Assembly (NCBI GenBank): GCA_032717465.1
Contig: CM064657.1
Span: forward strand, 20,433,970 to 20,497,969
Direction of reading: 5' to 3'
DNA length: 64,000 nt
Origin: Coenobita brevimanus
Lineage: Eukaryota > Arthropoda > Malacostraca > Decapoda > Coenobitidae
The translations under genes and the position numbers were made by a program. The notes under the pieces were generated by a model that was given only the letters and a program-made list of their open reading frames with translations, was not told the DNA's origin and did not search any database. Positions within the stretch are counted from its first letter, which is position 1, and the number at the start of each line of letters is the position of its first letter. Positions 30,591-43,000 of this stretch are shown in pieces.

Positions 30591-31919
30591 TATACATTAT
30601 ACGTCTAGTGTACATAGGAAACAAACAAAAAATTGGTTATAAATAACTAACCTGAGGATTGAGTCACGAAGATATTAGACTACCACTGGTAGGCCTAATG
30701 AAGTATTCCGGTACCTAGTAATTTTGATAGTTTTTTTTTATTATAATTATAAGAATATGTATGAACATTATATCTTGAATATTCAGTTAACCATATGTTA
30801 CTAACAAATTTGAATAAGGTTGTTCGTACAGTGCAGCCTTGCTTTATTCCACCGGTTTTCTCTTTTTCAGTATCATGATTCAGTTTTAATATAGTCTATC
30901 TCCGGTATATACGTTGCTAATTGTATTTATTAGCATTGGGTGTATCTTGAAATAATTTAAAGTTTGTATTAGTTAGCACCTTTTCGAAGAGTCAAATGCT
31001 TTAGGATAATATTTCAGTAACTAGTAATGGATCACTCCATTAATAGTTAGCACACTTCTAATTTTTTTTAGAATTTTTCTTTGTACTTTCGTAGTTCTAC
31101 TCTTCGTTTACGGTAGCATTTTCCTTCTCTAACTTCATTAACCCATCGTCTAATGTTTGTGCTTTGATTATCTTATTTTCAAATGTACAGTACAGTATAC
31201 TTACAGTGTACACCAAGCCAAACATAGTTATCTTTCTGAAATACCTTAAAATAAGCTGGTGGCATCCCTACACATTCTAGAATGGAGTAACTGTCGCCTA
31301 GCCTCAGGCCCCTACACTCGGATTCGGGTAAAATGTGGTTTGGCAGTTTTTTTTTTTTTTTTTAAATCATGAAAAGTTAGAAGGAAGTTAAACTTCATGT
31401 TAAAAAAATTTATAGATTGTGCAAAAATACAGCAGAAATTATTTACCTTTTTAATATACTTCATGATGCAGAGTTTACTTACCATTAATAAAAGTGGTAT
31501 TGATGTTGGCTTAAGTTAATATAACACTGAAGTATTCACAGGTGGGCACAAACTGATTATATGGGGAGGCGCACACGGTGATCAATGTTGCAACTGTGAA
31601 TGGACAGTTAACTGAAGAATGTGAACATCCTTGCTGATACTCAAGATTCAAGACCAGGTTATCATACAGAATCCATAGTTTAGGAAGCCCTAGAATTAGA
31701 TTGAGTTAAATTATCTACTCCCCTAATACATCTCTATGCCTTATTTTATGTCAACAACACCGAATCAGATAAAAAAAAAAAAAAAAAAAAAAAGGTAATT
31801 ACACAGGCAAAAAAAAAAAAAAAAAAAAAAAAAAGGACGTATTGTGTCTGGCAGCAAGGCATTGCACAAACCTGTACTGAACCTATGTACGTTCTCTCCA
31901 CTGACTACCTACTCGCTAA
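30591..31919. other. Unassigned, AT-rich stretch with A/T homopolymers
   Basis: No coding or RNA signal recognised. T-run at 31348-31362, A-runs at 31771-31793 and 31810-31834. The paired A-runs flanking ggtaattacacaggc could be retroposon tails. Confidence 0.4.
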
Positions 31920-32005
31920 ACTACTTCGGTTCAGGTTATGGCCCCCTACATTCTGATATATGGTCCCCAAGGGGGCCATGGCCCCCAGTTTGGGAACCAC
32001 TGTTG
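31920..32005 (-). mobile_element. hAT-like transposon terminus
   Basis: The reverse strand from about 32003 reads cagtggttcccaaactgggg followed by gccatggccccc, a pattern familiar from hAT transposon and MITE termini (CAGTGGTTCCCAAAC). I found no matching opposite terminus within 700 bp, so it may be a fragment. Confidence 0.4.
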
Positions 32006-32449
32006 AATCTAGATGATAAAATTATCAACTGATAAATCAAACGATAGAAGTTTTTGCTTTTTTTTTTTCTGTTTAGTCAGAGTAAACTATGTATGACCAG
32101 ACTGTTTCTGTTTTGTAAAGTTCTGTTTCTCTACACACAGTAGTTGTACACCCAATGCAAGCACTTTTTACAATAAAAATGCGAAGCTTCGGTATCATTA
32201 TTAATTTCCTTTACAGTGTCGGTGTAACACTCATCATCATTCATTTGCCAGACGCCATGTATCCCGAACGGGGTGGCCAAGGGCTTAGAGTTAATTGTTT
32301 TTACAGGGAGGGGCACTAATCCTCCACCAACCCCACCTGACACGTAGGGAGAACGTAACCTAATGAAAAATATTATACTTGCCAAAGGTAAGTGCTGGCA
32401 GAGAAACATTTTTTAGGAGGTAACGGTAATCAATAAATGTAAAACGAAG
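32006..32449. other. Unassigned stretch
   Basis: A short reverse-strand frame (32131-32409) has no recognised domain. No other signal was seen. Confidence 0.35.
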
Positions 32450-33720
32450 AAACGAGATTAGCAGTGTCAGCGACAGCAGCAAGACAGTGGCGGTGCGTCT
32501 CATCCTGTGACATCACCAATCTCACACCCAGGCCTTCACATAGAAAGGGCCTTGCCATAACACGGTGAGGATTAACCGTACATAAACACCTGTTTCTTTC
32601 ATTTCAGGATGTTGCATGCTGATATGGAATTAGTTTAAGGGTGCTAGTATATTAAACAAGTAACAATGCCCAGAATAACTAACACAGACCTCGAAAAAGA
32701 AGACAGTTTAAAAGATGCAATAAAAGCTGTGAAAAACAAACTATATTCTATAAACAAAGTAGCAGAGATATACAAAATGAGCAAAACAACACTTTTAAGG
32801 CACTTGAAATATAATGAGGATGAGGGTGCAAGTGATATGAGTGAACTGGAAGCAAATTGTGCACGTGTTGGTCATCCTTTCAGCCTCCCCAGAGAATGTG
32901 AAGAACAGCTTGCAGAATGTTTGACAGTGATGGCCAAATGGGGATTTGGACTTACTCCATATGAAATTTGTGACTATGTGAAAGACTTTGTAACAGAGAA
33001 AAGAAGTAAAAGGGTAGAATTAGTGAATACCTTAATAATTGATGAAGTTGGAGAAAATAAATGTAAAACAAACAAGAGGATATTATTTAAATATACAGAA
33101 TCACATTGATGTAGACAAATACTATACTGTGTATTTTGATAAGGAGTATTATGTGAGAAGACTAATGGAAATATATAATGATCAAGTGATCCTTAAATTC
33201 TTATACAATAAACCTAATAGTGGTCACTTTGACTTGCCCCTCTCTTCAGTACACAGACAATTCATTTTTTATGGGCCTTTAACTGTTAAGAAAAAAGGTC
33301 CCTTTCACTTCTGATGTAAAACATCTCTTGAATGAATATGTTAATCTCTGGTGTTATATCAAGGAATTAGCAAACTAAGGTGTAACAATGAACAAGGAGC
33401 AAAGAAGCAAGATTTTTTTTTCTTTATTTATTTTGTCTGTGAAAGGGCCATGGGCATGGTATGACATGTTTTTTTCAGGTTTTGGAGAGGTTTCTCTAAT
33501 TTTCAAAAGGATTTTTATTTTTTTTTCATGGTGGTCCGAATTACCCCGGAGCATGGTCCGATTTACCTCACTTTGTTTAACAGTGTGGTCCACACTACTC
33601 AGTGTATTGCTCGAAAAGCTACAGTGTAAAATTGTTCAAACTTTAGTGTCATATAAGTAATGACCCTCTTATGCTTGTATTGTATTAAACTTTTGTTTGT
33701 TTATTTCAATAAATATGGAA
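32450..33720 (+). mobile_element. Internally deleted pogo/jerky-like DNA transposon
   Basis: Leader (32450-32665), an N-terminal transposase frame (32666-33109), a C-terminal transposase-like frame (to about 33313) and a 3' region with atttaccccgg/gatttacctc repeats (33538-33570). The catalytic DDE middle is absent. The leader is shared with 19404-19490. The outer ends and target-site duplication were not resolved. Confidence 0.5.
32666..33313 (+). pseudogene. Pogo/CENP-B-like transposase with the catalytic core missing
   Basis: The first frame (32666-33109, 147 residues) opens with a psq-type helix-turn-helix (SLKDAIKAVKNKLYSINKVA, YKMSKTTLLRHL) and the KWGFGLTPYEICDYVKDFV segment that follows it in jerky/pogo-like proteins. 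It then jumps near 33040-33110 into a second frame ending at 33313, containing IDVDKYYTVYF and YYVRRLMEIYNDQVILKFL. In related proteins that C-terminal block lies after the DDE nuclease. No DDE residues can be found between them, so this is an internal-deletion derivative. It could still bind DNA in principle but cannot transpose itself. Confidence 0.55.
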
Positions 33721-33872
33721 ACTAGATCAAAGTTTGTCAAAACCTGGCCCAGTCATATAAGATATTTCCCAGTCATAAAAGTTTCATATCTAGGTAACTG
33801 ACAATACACACTTTTACGTGTTTTAAGTTTAATTTGATGAGCAATCAAGAGAAATATAAAATGTGATTTAGA
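33721..33872. other. Junction region between transposon and gypsy element
   Basis: No LTR could be recognised here. An AATAAA-type motif (caataaatatgg) lies just upstream, at 33708. Confidence 0.35.
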
Positions 33873-35401
33873 AATAGCCCACCACAGGTACCCGAAAACG
33901 AGCAGGAAGACACAAATAACCCAACACTGTCAGAGACACGAGAACAAGCAGGACCAAAAGCCACCAGAAAGACAAGATAAACATCAACAAACTGATGATA
34001 TTTACTCAGAAGTTAATAATGATAACGGTTGGTCAAAGTGGTCAAACATGAAACAGTGAGGATTTTAGAACCATCTTGCATATTTATGATAATATAACAG
34101 AACCAGACAGCTTAAATAAGAAAATACACAGATCAGGAAACATACGATTTAACTTCATATTACAGTTGCAAGGGAATTCAAGCAAAAATGGACAAACAAT
34201 CAAAGAACAAAACAAATGAAGCACGTAGGCTACCAGTGCATTACCTCCTCCACAAAATTTCTGCACTAATTCGGTACCAGTGTATGTTTACCATAAAATA
34301 AGGACAAAAATCTCACAGAATTTTCAGGTACTGAGAAAAAAAAGAGTAGATGTCCAGACAATGTAAGATAAATGTCAGCAACAATTCGTTTGAAGAAACG
34401 TTACAGATGAGAAGGGGAAAAAAAATAGTTTTTTTTTTTTCTTTTTCCAGCTAGAATAAATTAGGAACGTTGCCCAGCTGGCACTTTGCTTAAGCCAGAC
34501 AAGCTTTTGAGAGCTCAAACATATGATGAGTTTAAGACAGAATTCCTTAGGAAATTCTCTGGAGGCAAGAATTTTTTAGTTGCTATAGCCCCAGAATTAC
34601 ATAAAATTGTAGACCTACAATGGCAAACACATTCCAACTCAGATTTTGGTGAGATAACTGCAGATGTGTCCACCATTAAAAGATGTCTGTTAGCTAGAAT
34701 AGAAAACTCACAGTGGGTTAAAGTTGGTGGCAATATGTCACCAATGCATGTCGTTAACTTCATTGGATATGTAGCAGCATTATGTAAATTGCCTGAAAGT
34801 GCTAAAAAGGGCAAAAACAATACCATATAATCCAGGAATGTGTTTTCTAGATTTTGTATAAAAAATGGAGTTGAATTGCAATAAAGCCAGTGTGACTGAA
34901 AAATCACTATGCAATAAGACAGGGACGAAATTAAGAGATTGTTGCAGGGATAAATACATCTAGTCCACGTAAAGACCCAAGACAGTCTCGACCAGAGTAC
35001 AAACAGTCAACCGAACTCAAGAACTCACTCACGCACACCAGACAACAGGCAGGCTCAGAAATTCGGCCAGGCAGAAAACGTGCTGCATAAAGACCAAAAT
35101 ATGCTAAATCACCTTGTAGGTTAAATTCGAGAGACACACTATGTTACTACAGTGAAAATCCTGGCCACAGAAGATCTGAATGTTACATCAAAAATAAAGA
35201 GAACAGAGACAAAGCAAAATCGTTTCAGCTCTACTGTACGAAACACAAAACTGTCGGTCGCTGGTCCTTGGACTTTAAAACAATCGGGAAATTTATATCT
35301 GCCTTCAAGTCGGGGGAAGGTTGTACCAGCACAAAAGATGACAGTATATGAAACTCACAATCTCCCATAGAAAATGGGCACTCACATCCATTCTCGCATA
35401 A
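33873..35401 (+). pseudogene. Ty3/gypsy element gag
   Basis: Start of a gypsy-class element continuing to about 44.6 kb. A hydrophilic N-terminal part is readable at 33880-33980 (PENEQEDTNNPTLSETRE). The 114-residue frame 34486-34830 looks like a capsid region (YDEFKTEFLRKFSG, VVNFIGYVAALC). A single zinc knuckle at 35142-35183 reads CYYSENPGHRRSEC, in which the second Cys of C-x2-C is Ser, so zinc binding is probably lost. A stop follows KYI near 34965. The piggyBac derivative at 35402 interrupts the gag-pol junction. The 5' LTR was not identified, and 33980-34480 holds T-runs and nothing clear. Confidence 0.6.
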
Positions 35402-36173
35402 TTAACCCGCGGCGTCCCGTTGATGTTCTTTAACATCCACACGTTTTGTCACTGCCAATCCCGTCGACGTACATAAACGCGAAAAAATTGGAAGGTCCCT
35501 AATTTGCACAATTTTCAATTTTCGCGAGTCATTTTTGGTATGTATACACGTGACACCTTCCTCAACAAGATGCCAGGCAGGGACAATGCCTTACCCAGCA
35601 TGACCTCCTCCCCCCCCCCTGCATGCCATTGTCTCAGCAATTCACCTGTTATCAGTGACCTGGCCAGTATAGCCATGTCATGCCACGGTATGAAATTCAG
35701 GACCAGAGTGATTCCCCAATCAATGACAATGTGGAGGACAAACTTTACATAGCATTAGAGGAAGAAACAGTTAGAAATGATGATCAGGTAATGTGGCAAA
35801 AAAGGGTCAGGTATTAGTGTGTGAAACAATGCTTATAATGCCTATATTACTGCTTGAAAACCAATATACTCTCATACTACATATGAATTCGTAAAAAGTA
35901 AATAAATAAATACCGTTTATGAGTGGTGTGAAATAGTTATCCTCCCATAGAACTCGTTTTCTTTGGTGCCAGCCTGATAGAAAACCCAGTAAGGTAAGGA
36001 GGTACTCCTACCTGTAATGAATATTTTAAACCTCAGGTGAGCGATTTCTCTATGAATTTTCGATGTTTCTCACCAAAAGCGAAGGTTTGAGCCATAAAAA
36101 AAAAAAAAATCCTAAAATGGTCGGGATTTGGGGGAGTCAGTGGTGGAAAAGTGGTCGGGATGGGGCGGGTTAA
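35402..36173 (+). mobile_element. Non-autonomous piggyBac-type element, 772 bp, second copy
   Basis: Exact TTAA duplications at 35402-35405 and 36170-36173. Termini ccc-gcggcgtcccg and, inverted, cccgccccatcccg form imperfect inverted repeats. Colinear with the copy at 7510-8281 and of equal length. Carries the frame MHNFQFSRVIFGMYTRDTFL and a C-proximal block near 35945-36115 shared with that copy, but no transposase core. Inserted into the gypsy element between gag and protease. Confidence 0.82.
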
Positions 36174-37510
36174 CTCCTGGCCAAGGTCACGTCTTGCATC
36201 CACTCACTCTTAACCACAACTCACTCACTCAGCTAGTAATAGCAGTGGCATAAACCGCCAAAATCATTCATGAATGTCACGATAAAGAGTAACGTGAGGA
36301 ATTGCAATGTTATTGTATTAGTAGAGATCGGCAAAGTGAAAGGCTTATCAATTGACAATGCTTTATGTTGGATAAATAACAAAAGGGAAAACCAGTGTGT
36401 TCCTAATCAAATTGATGATTGGAGATGTGCAGATCCCTAAAGGAACTTGTATATGTAATTTAGAGACTTGTCCAGCTCCTATACTCAAAGTAACAATAAC
36501 TGGAGCATCAACTAAAGAAATTGTCAGAGATTGCATAAAAGAGCATTTGATTCATTTAGAAAATTTTAATGTAGAGAACTATCTACTGGATTTACTACAG
36601 AAACATCGACAGACAGTCGTATTACCTGGTGAAAGATTAGGTTGTACCAATTTAATACAACACAGATTAATGTAAAATATGACACACAACCTATCCATGT
36701 GCTAGCATTATTGAGTTGCACATTCGCAGCGTGCAGTAGCTAAACAATATGTGCATGAAATGTTAAGTTTGGGCATCATTGAACCTTCAGTGTCCCCATG
36801 GAATGCACCACTTTTCTTTGTACCTAATGAAAACGGCGAAATGTGGGCAGTCATTGATTATCGCAAACTTAATCAAGGAACAACTACAGACCGTCCTCCC
36901 CATGCCACTGTTATGTGATGTCTTACATAATACTGGACCAGGAAACAATGTCTTTTCAACAGTCAGTTTGCTCAGTTGCTATTACCAAACAGCTGGATGA
37001 AGAATCACGCAAATACACAGCATTTTCCACAAAAAATGGCAATTTTCAGTACTGAAGGATGCCAATGGGGCTTCGCACTGCTCCAGGCACCTTCCAACGA
37101 TTAATGTATAGTGTGTTATCAGGCATGCTAGGATATGACATTTTTGTTTATCTGGATGACATTATAATCCAACAAAAACGATAGCAGAGCATTTGCAGAA
37201 ATTTGACCAACTCCTAAACAAGTTAGCCAATGCTGGATTAAAAATTAAACTGTCTAAATGTAAATTTAGTTTGTAAGAAATCAAATTCCTAGGCCACAGG
37301 CTGGATGCAGAGGGTATCCACACCTCATAGGAAAAATGAAAGCAGTAAGAGATCTCCCTGAACCCACAAATGTGGATGAAGTATGACACTTTTTAGGACT
37401 AGCAGGATATTACAGATCTTTTATACTAGGGTTTTCCAGCATAGCAGAGCCATTATTCCACCTACTGAAAGAACATGCTGTATTTCAGTGGGGAGAGGAA
37501 CAAAAGTTAG
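36174..37510 (+). pseudogene. Ty3/gypsy element pol: protease end and reverse transcriptase
   Basis: After the insertion the frame resumes with protease-like scraps (36290-36400). A 92-residue frame (36397-36675) ends LLDLLQKHRQTVVLPGERLGCTNLIQHR, the linker before RT. RT follows in shifting frames: SQRAVAKQYVHEMLSLGIIEPS and PWNAPLFFVPNENGE (about 36730-36840), VIDYRKLNQG, LRTAPGTFQRLM (about 37075), the active site YLDD (37149-37160, intact), FLGHRLDAEGI and HFLGLAGYYRSFI (about 37387). Multiple stops and frameshifts make it inactive. It copies element RNA in the Ty3/gypsy life cycle. Confidence 0.85.
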
Positions 37511-38228
37511 CATTTAACATTTTTTTTTTTTTTTTAACACAGGAAGGAAAAACAAATGAATAAAACAAGAATCCATACACCAGATTACTGGAGTACTCCA
37601 TTCTTAAAATGTCCGTAGAAGTTGGACTTGAACAGTTGTAGGTTGAAGTTTGGGGGGAAACATCTCCGGGGAAGCAGTTCCAGATAGATGCAGTTCGGGG
37701 ATTAAAAGAATTCTGATAGGCAGAAGTTCTGCAATGTGGCTGTGTGACATTCCAGTCATGAGCGCTACCAGATCTCCAGGTAGCACGAGGGAAGGCATGG
37801 AGAGGTGGCACAATGGACGCAACTTCGTCTAAGCATTTGCCATAAAAATATCTGTATAATAATGCAAGAGAGGCAACATTCCTTCTTGCTTGTAGGAGAC
37901 GTAGTTTATTTATAATAGCAGGGTTATTATGTCATTAATGTGGGACTGAGTAGAACTGACATCACTAGAGAAGAAAGAATGACATGGAATGTCTGCAAGG
38001 TAATTTCTAAATCCATCCCAGGTTGCCCTATCAAAGTGCCATCGGGTCACCCTGACAGTTTCAGAACGGGGAGGTTTGGGGGAAGGGGGGCTAACTAATG
38101 AGGCTTTGATGAGATTGTGGTCAGAGGATCCAAGTGGTGATAGTATTTCCCCTGTATTGATCTGGATTATTTGCCAGGAATAGATCCAAGAGATGGGCAT
38201 TATGGTCAGGATTATCTGGTATTCTGGT
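37511..38228 (-). mobile_element. LINE family A fragment with internal deletion, inserted in the gypsy element
   Basis: On the reverse strand, 38225 to about 37910 encodes the end of an endonuclease (LLDLFLANNPDQY, LGSSDHNLIKASL, VRVTRWHFDRATWDGFRNYL). It then passes near 37900 directly into the extreme C terminus (ARRNVASLALLYRYFYGKC, VPPLHAFPRATW, SAYQNSFNPRTASIWN; 37800-37600), ending at a T-run (37519-37534, an A-tail on the coding strand). The whole RT is missing. The motifs match the family A LINE of the tandem array (SSDHCLI, VRVTKWHYDRADWAG, VASLALFYPYFYRKC). Confidence 0.8.
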
Positions 38229-40095
38229 TTTTTGCTTCCTCGGCATATCCAAACTTTAATAAACCATTCATAATGTACACACATGGCTCCCTTAAAGGCT
38301 TAGGTGCTGTAATGATGCAAGAAGATAAACGTGGAAAATACCAATACATTCCATTGCCAGTAGACAAACAAAAGGAGCAAAGAAAAATTATTGAACTACA
38401 GAATTGGAAGCTCTAGCAGTAATCTTTGTACTTCAGAAATTGCGTAATCAATTATGTGGTTACGAAATTAACCTCTATAGTGCCCATAAGCTTCTCTTGA
38501 GCTTGTTTCAGGATAAAATCTCCACTGGGAGGAGAGCGAGATGGAATGAACAGTTCAGAATTACAATGTAAATATTTTTTATTTAAAAGGTAAGATAAAC
38601 TTGGCAACAGATGCCCTTTCACGAATCCATCATCGAATCCCGCTACAGTAATTATAAGGAAATCACTCCCCAACCATGAAGAAATCTCACAGACACAAAG
38701 ATAGGACCCAGTATGGTCTAAAGTTAAATATCATATAGAGTCCGATGATAATATAGCATTACCCAAGCTACATGAACCATTTAAACTATTGGCAGTAGTA
38801 AAGATTACCTTTTATGGGTTAAATCAAGGACAACCAAATCATAGAAGAAATATTAGGCAGTTGGTGATAACTAACTCAATGATACCTCATATTTTGAGGA
38901 CAACACACGATAATCCACATGCAGGGCATCCTGGCAAAGATAGGACATTCAGGCAGGCCCGGGTATCATACATCATTACGCAAAGATTTACACGATCACA
39001 CTGACAGATGTGAATCATGTGTTAAGCACAAAGGATATAATGTAACACCAGGACCCCTCGGGAGATATCCTGTGCCTAACCAACAATGGGACATTGTCAC
39101 GGTTGGCTTACTTAAGCTACCTTTAACCAACAATCATAATCAGTATCCTTTTGTTGCAACTGATCATTTCTAACTATGTGTGATTTTGGTCCCAATTAAA
39201 AATAAGACAGCAGAAACAGTTGTGCACGTAATTATAGGTAATGTTATCTGTAAATTTACCACACCAAAGATGTTAATAAGTGACAATGGAGGAGAATTTA
39301 ACTCAGAAAGTTTTCAAGAAATATGTAAACAATACAATATGAAGAAGGTTAATGTCTTAGCCTACCATCCAGCTTCCAATAAATTGGTAGAGAGGCAGGA
39401 TAAAAGTGTATGATGTACTGCGTCATATTCTCAAAGAGAATTATGTAAACTGGGATGATTTGATCCCAAGAGTGGAAGCATCAATTAATTGTGCAATTAA
39501 CAAGTCTATAGGAAACACACCTCATTTTATTATTTACGGGACAGACAAACGTCTCCCATACGAGATATATGAAGGCGAATAAATGACTATATACAAGTAT
39601 GAAGATTATCCTAAACTTCGTTTACGTGAATTCCAAGAGATTCGCATAAAAATAAAGAAACAACGATTTCGAAGGAAGAACTGACGGAATCATTTAATAA
39701 GAAGCCAAATGAATCAAATGTCAGCATAGGTGATATTGTCTATGTTATCATTCACACTAGAGACAATAAACTGTTACCGAAATTTGAAGGCTCATGCAGA
39801 GTAATTAAGAGAACAGCCAATAAGGTATTGATTAAGTCACTATCGAGTAGCGAGGAGAAACAAATTCATATTGATCTCTCAAAAAGGGTCTCAAGAAATT
39901 TAGCATCCAATTATGAAACATGGATACAAACGAAAACCAAGTACCTACTGTACAATGAAAATTAATCTGAAGAAATTAACTCATACCAGCATAAATTACA
40001 ATCACATAACAAACACACAAACATAGGTGTAACTAATACAGCATTTACCGTAACAAACCGTTTATATGACCTAGGGATCGATTTAGACTCTATTT
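38229..40095 (+). pseudogene. Ty3/gypsy element pol: RNase H and integrase
   Basis: Resumes after the LINE insertion with RNase H (YPNFNKPFIMYTHGSLKGLG, 38250-38320). The expected YTDAS Asp reads His. NLATDALS-like text appears near 38600. Integrase follows: a zinc-binding HHCC (HDNPHAGHP, CESCVKHKG; 38905-39040) and the core with TVGLL (where the first catalytic Asp is expected but Gly is found) and ISDNGGEF (about 39277). LAYHPASNKLVER has its Glu 35 residues after that Asp, matching DD35E spacing. A C-terminal SH3-like part (SIGDIVYVIIHTRDNK, about 39725) is followed by a tail to 40095. Numerous stops and frame changes are present. Confidence 0.85.
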
Positions 40096-43000
40096 ATCCT
40101 AAGGCGTCCTAATTACTTACTGATACATTGCAACGTCTTGTTACAGTGAATCCCGTTAACGTGTCCATACATTTTGCAATCGCAAGGTCCGTCATTTCCA
40201 CAATTTTCAAATTTCGCGTGTGATTTTTGGTGCGTAGACGCGGGACACCTTCCTTTACCTGCTGCCAGGCTGGGACAATCTCTGACCATGCGTGAACCGT
40301 GCGCACCCTTGTCTCAGTCAGTCACCTATTAGCAGTGACCCAGCACAGACATGGTGTGCCAAGGTCTCTCTGATGCCGAAATTCAAGCTGCCCTTGACAC
40401 CTTCACAGGCGACAGTGATACCTCAATCAATGACGGTGTGGTGGACAAGGACTACGTGCTACCTGACGATGAAACAATCAGCAGTGATCAGGAGGTACCA
40501 TTGCCATGGAAGGGGTGGTCTGTGATGTAGGCTATTGCAAGGCGAGTGAAGGCCAGCCTGCACCACCACCACGTGCACGCACCTCTCTCCAGCCCCTAGA
40601 TGAAGGCTCTGAAGAGGACGAGGACGAGGACAAGGATGGAGCTGTAGGATGTGGTGTTACTGCATGATGGGGGAGGGAAAGGATTTTGCCGCAGGGAGCT
40701 GAAGGTGCAGCGAGAAGTAAAATAAGGTATGGTGCTTCTGTTTTCTCCAGGGAAGGCGCGAGTGGTGTGGTGGGAGAGAGCAGTGCAAGTGAAAGGGGTG
40801 GTGGCAGGGAGGCATCATGTGGGCGAGCATGTGGTGCACCTGGGCAAGGGATTTAATCATCCCCAAGCAAGGCAACTATGGCCATATAGCCCCGAAAGTG
40901 CACCTGGGCAGCAGGCAGGTGAGAAGCAGCCGTGCCTTAGCACCTCTTTCTCCCAGCAATATTCCTGCACATCCTCCCTACAGCCCCATGATCTGGGGAA
41001 AGGAAGCACAGGGAAGGGAAAGAGGAAGGGAAAAGGGAGAGGGAAGAGGAACACGAGTGGGGAAGGGCACTGCTCTCCACCTCCCCAACTACCCCCACCA
41101 TCCCCACCACCCTCTCCTCCCCACCCCGATGAAGTGGAAGATTGGGACGTTGATGTGTCGAGGGACTAGGAGGATGGGAATGACTTCACGCCAATCGTTC
41201 ACCAGTTCACAGAGGAGTGGCGGTCTGGCTGTACTGTTCCGGGACTCCATGCAGGCTCAACCAGGGTGGATTTCTTCCACCTATACTTTGATGGGGAGTT
41301 TATGGAGCTAACTGTAGTGCAGACCGACACATTCGGAAGCAGCCAGCGCCGTGAAAGTGAGCGTGAAGATACAAGTAAGCACTCCCAGCAGTATGACTAC
41401 CCAGTTACCACAGGTGAAATGTTCATCTTTTTTGCCCTGGTTCTCTTGATGGGTATCATACGGAAAAGACAAATTCCTGGATACTGGTCTACGGACCCTA
41501 CGACCAGCTCACCTTTCTTTGGGAAAGTAATGAGCTGGGATAGATTTCAGTAAATTCTGAGCCGCATCCACTTTTACAATGCCGATGACCCTGCTAATGC
41601 AAATAACACCGATAGAACGAGGAGAATAAGGATGGTATTTGATCATCTGTGGGAAAGGTTCTGCTCATCCTTCTATCCTTACAGAGACCTTGTAACAGAC
41701 GATAGTCTCATGTTGTGGAGAGGCAATATTTCTTTTTGGCAGTACATAACCAAGAAGAGACACCGTTTTGGGTTCAAGATCTTCGTTATATGTGACTGTA
41801 AAACTGGATATGTGCAAGACTTAGTCTTGTACACCAGTGCATAGACAGACATAACAGAAGATGGAAGTACTGGACTCTCTGGGACCGTGGTAAAGACAAT
41901 GATAGAGCAGTACCTTCATCGTGGTCACGTCCAGTACCTGAATAACTGGTACACTAGCCACCTTCTCACTCGGTACCTCCACCTTCACGACACTGGAGTC
42001 TGTGGCACAGTCAAGAAAAACCGTTGCCATATGGTCAGGGTTGGGAGGAAACTTGACAAGAATGAGGTGGCTTTCGTCAAGGTGAACAACATCCTTGCCA
42101 CCATATGGGACCACAGCAGGGAAGTTTTCTTCCTGTCGATGGTACACCGCCCCATGATGCACCGCAGTGACTCCGTGGATTACCGCAGCAGAAGAAGGCT
42201 CCACGTTTGAAAACCGAAGTCATTACTGGACTACAGTGTCAACATGAGGCAAGTAGACCAGTCAGACTCCATGATTTTCAGTGTGGAATGTGCCAGGACC
42301 ACGATTAAGTGGTACAAAAAGCCCTTCTTCCACTCGCTCGATATCACAGTTCTGAACGCCCACTACCTCCACGCCATGACTACGGGAACCTCTGAGACCT
42401 TCAAGGGGTTTGTGAGGGAGCTGTCTCGGGAAATCATCGCAAGGTACGTAGAGGACGGGCCACATCACCGCACCCGCCATGTCACTGCTGCCCAGACTCC
42501 CGTACGCCTCTCAGGACTCCACTTCCCCACCACTATCCCTCCTCAATCGAACCCTCCTAGACCCCAGCACCGCTGTCACGTATGCAGCCAATCGAGAGTG
42601 AGAGCAACCACTCAGAGAAAAGACACGAGGTACGAGTGTGTAGAATGCAATGTAGAATTGTGCGTTGAACCTTGTTTCAAAGAATATCACACGTTACTGC
42701 ATTACTGATACTGTGTGTGCTTGCAATATGATGCTCACGATAATACTAAGTGCTGTAAATATGCGGTAATATGAGGCTCACTATAATACTAAATTTTGTA
42801 AATATGTGGTAATATGACACTCACTAAAACAGTAAGGCATGTAAATATTCGATATTATGACACTCAATATAATAGTAATGCCTGTAAATATTCGATAATC
42901 TGATGCTCACTATAAGAGTAAGGCCTGTAAATATGTGATAACAGTTACATAAGGTGGACTGTAGTATAATGTTAGTGGAAAAGTATAATGTAAGTGGAAA

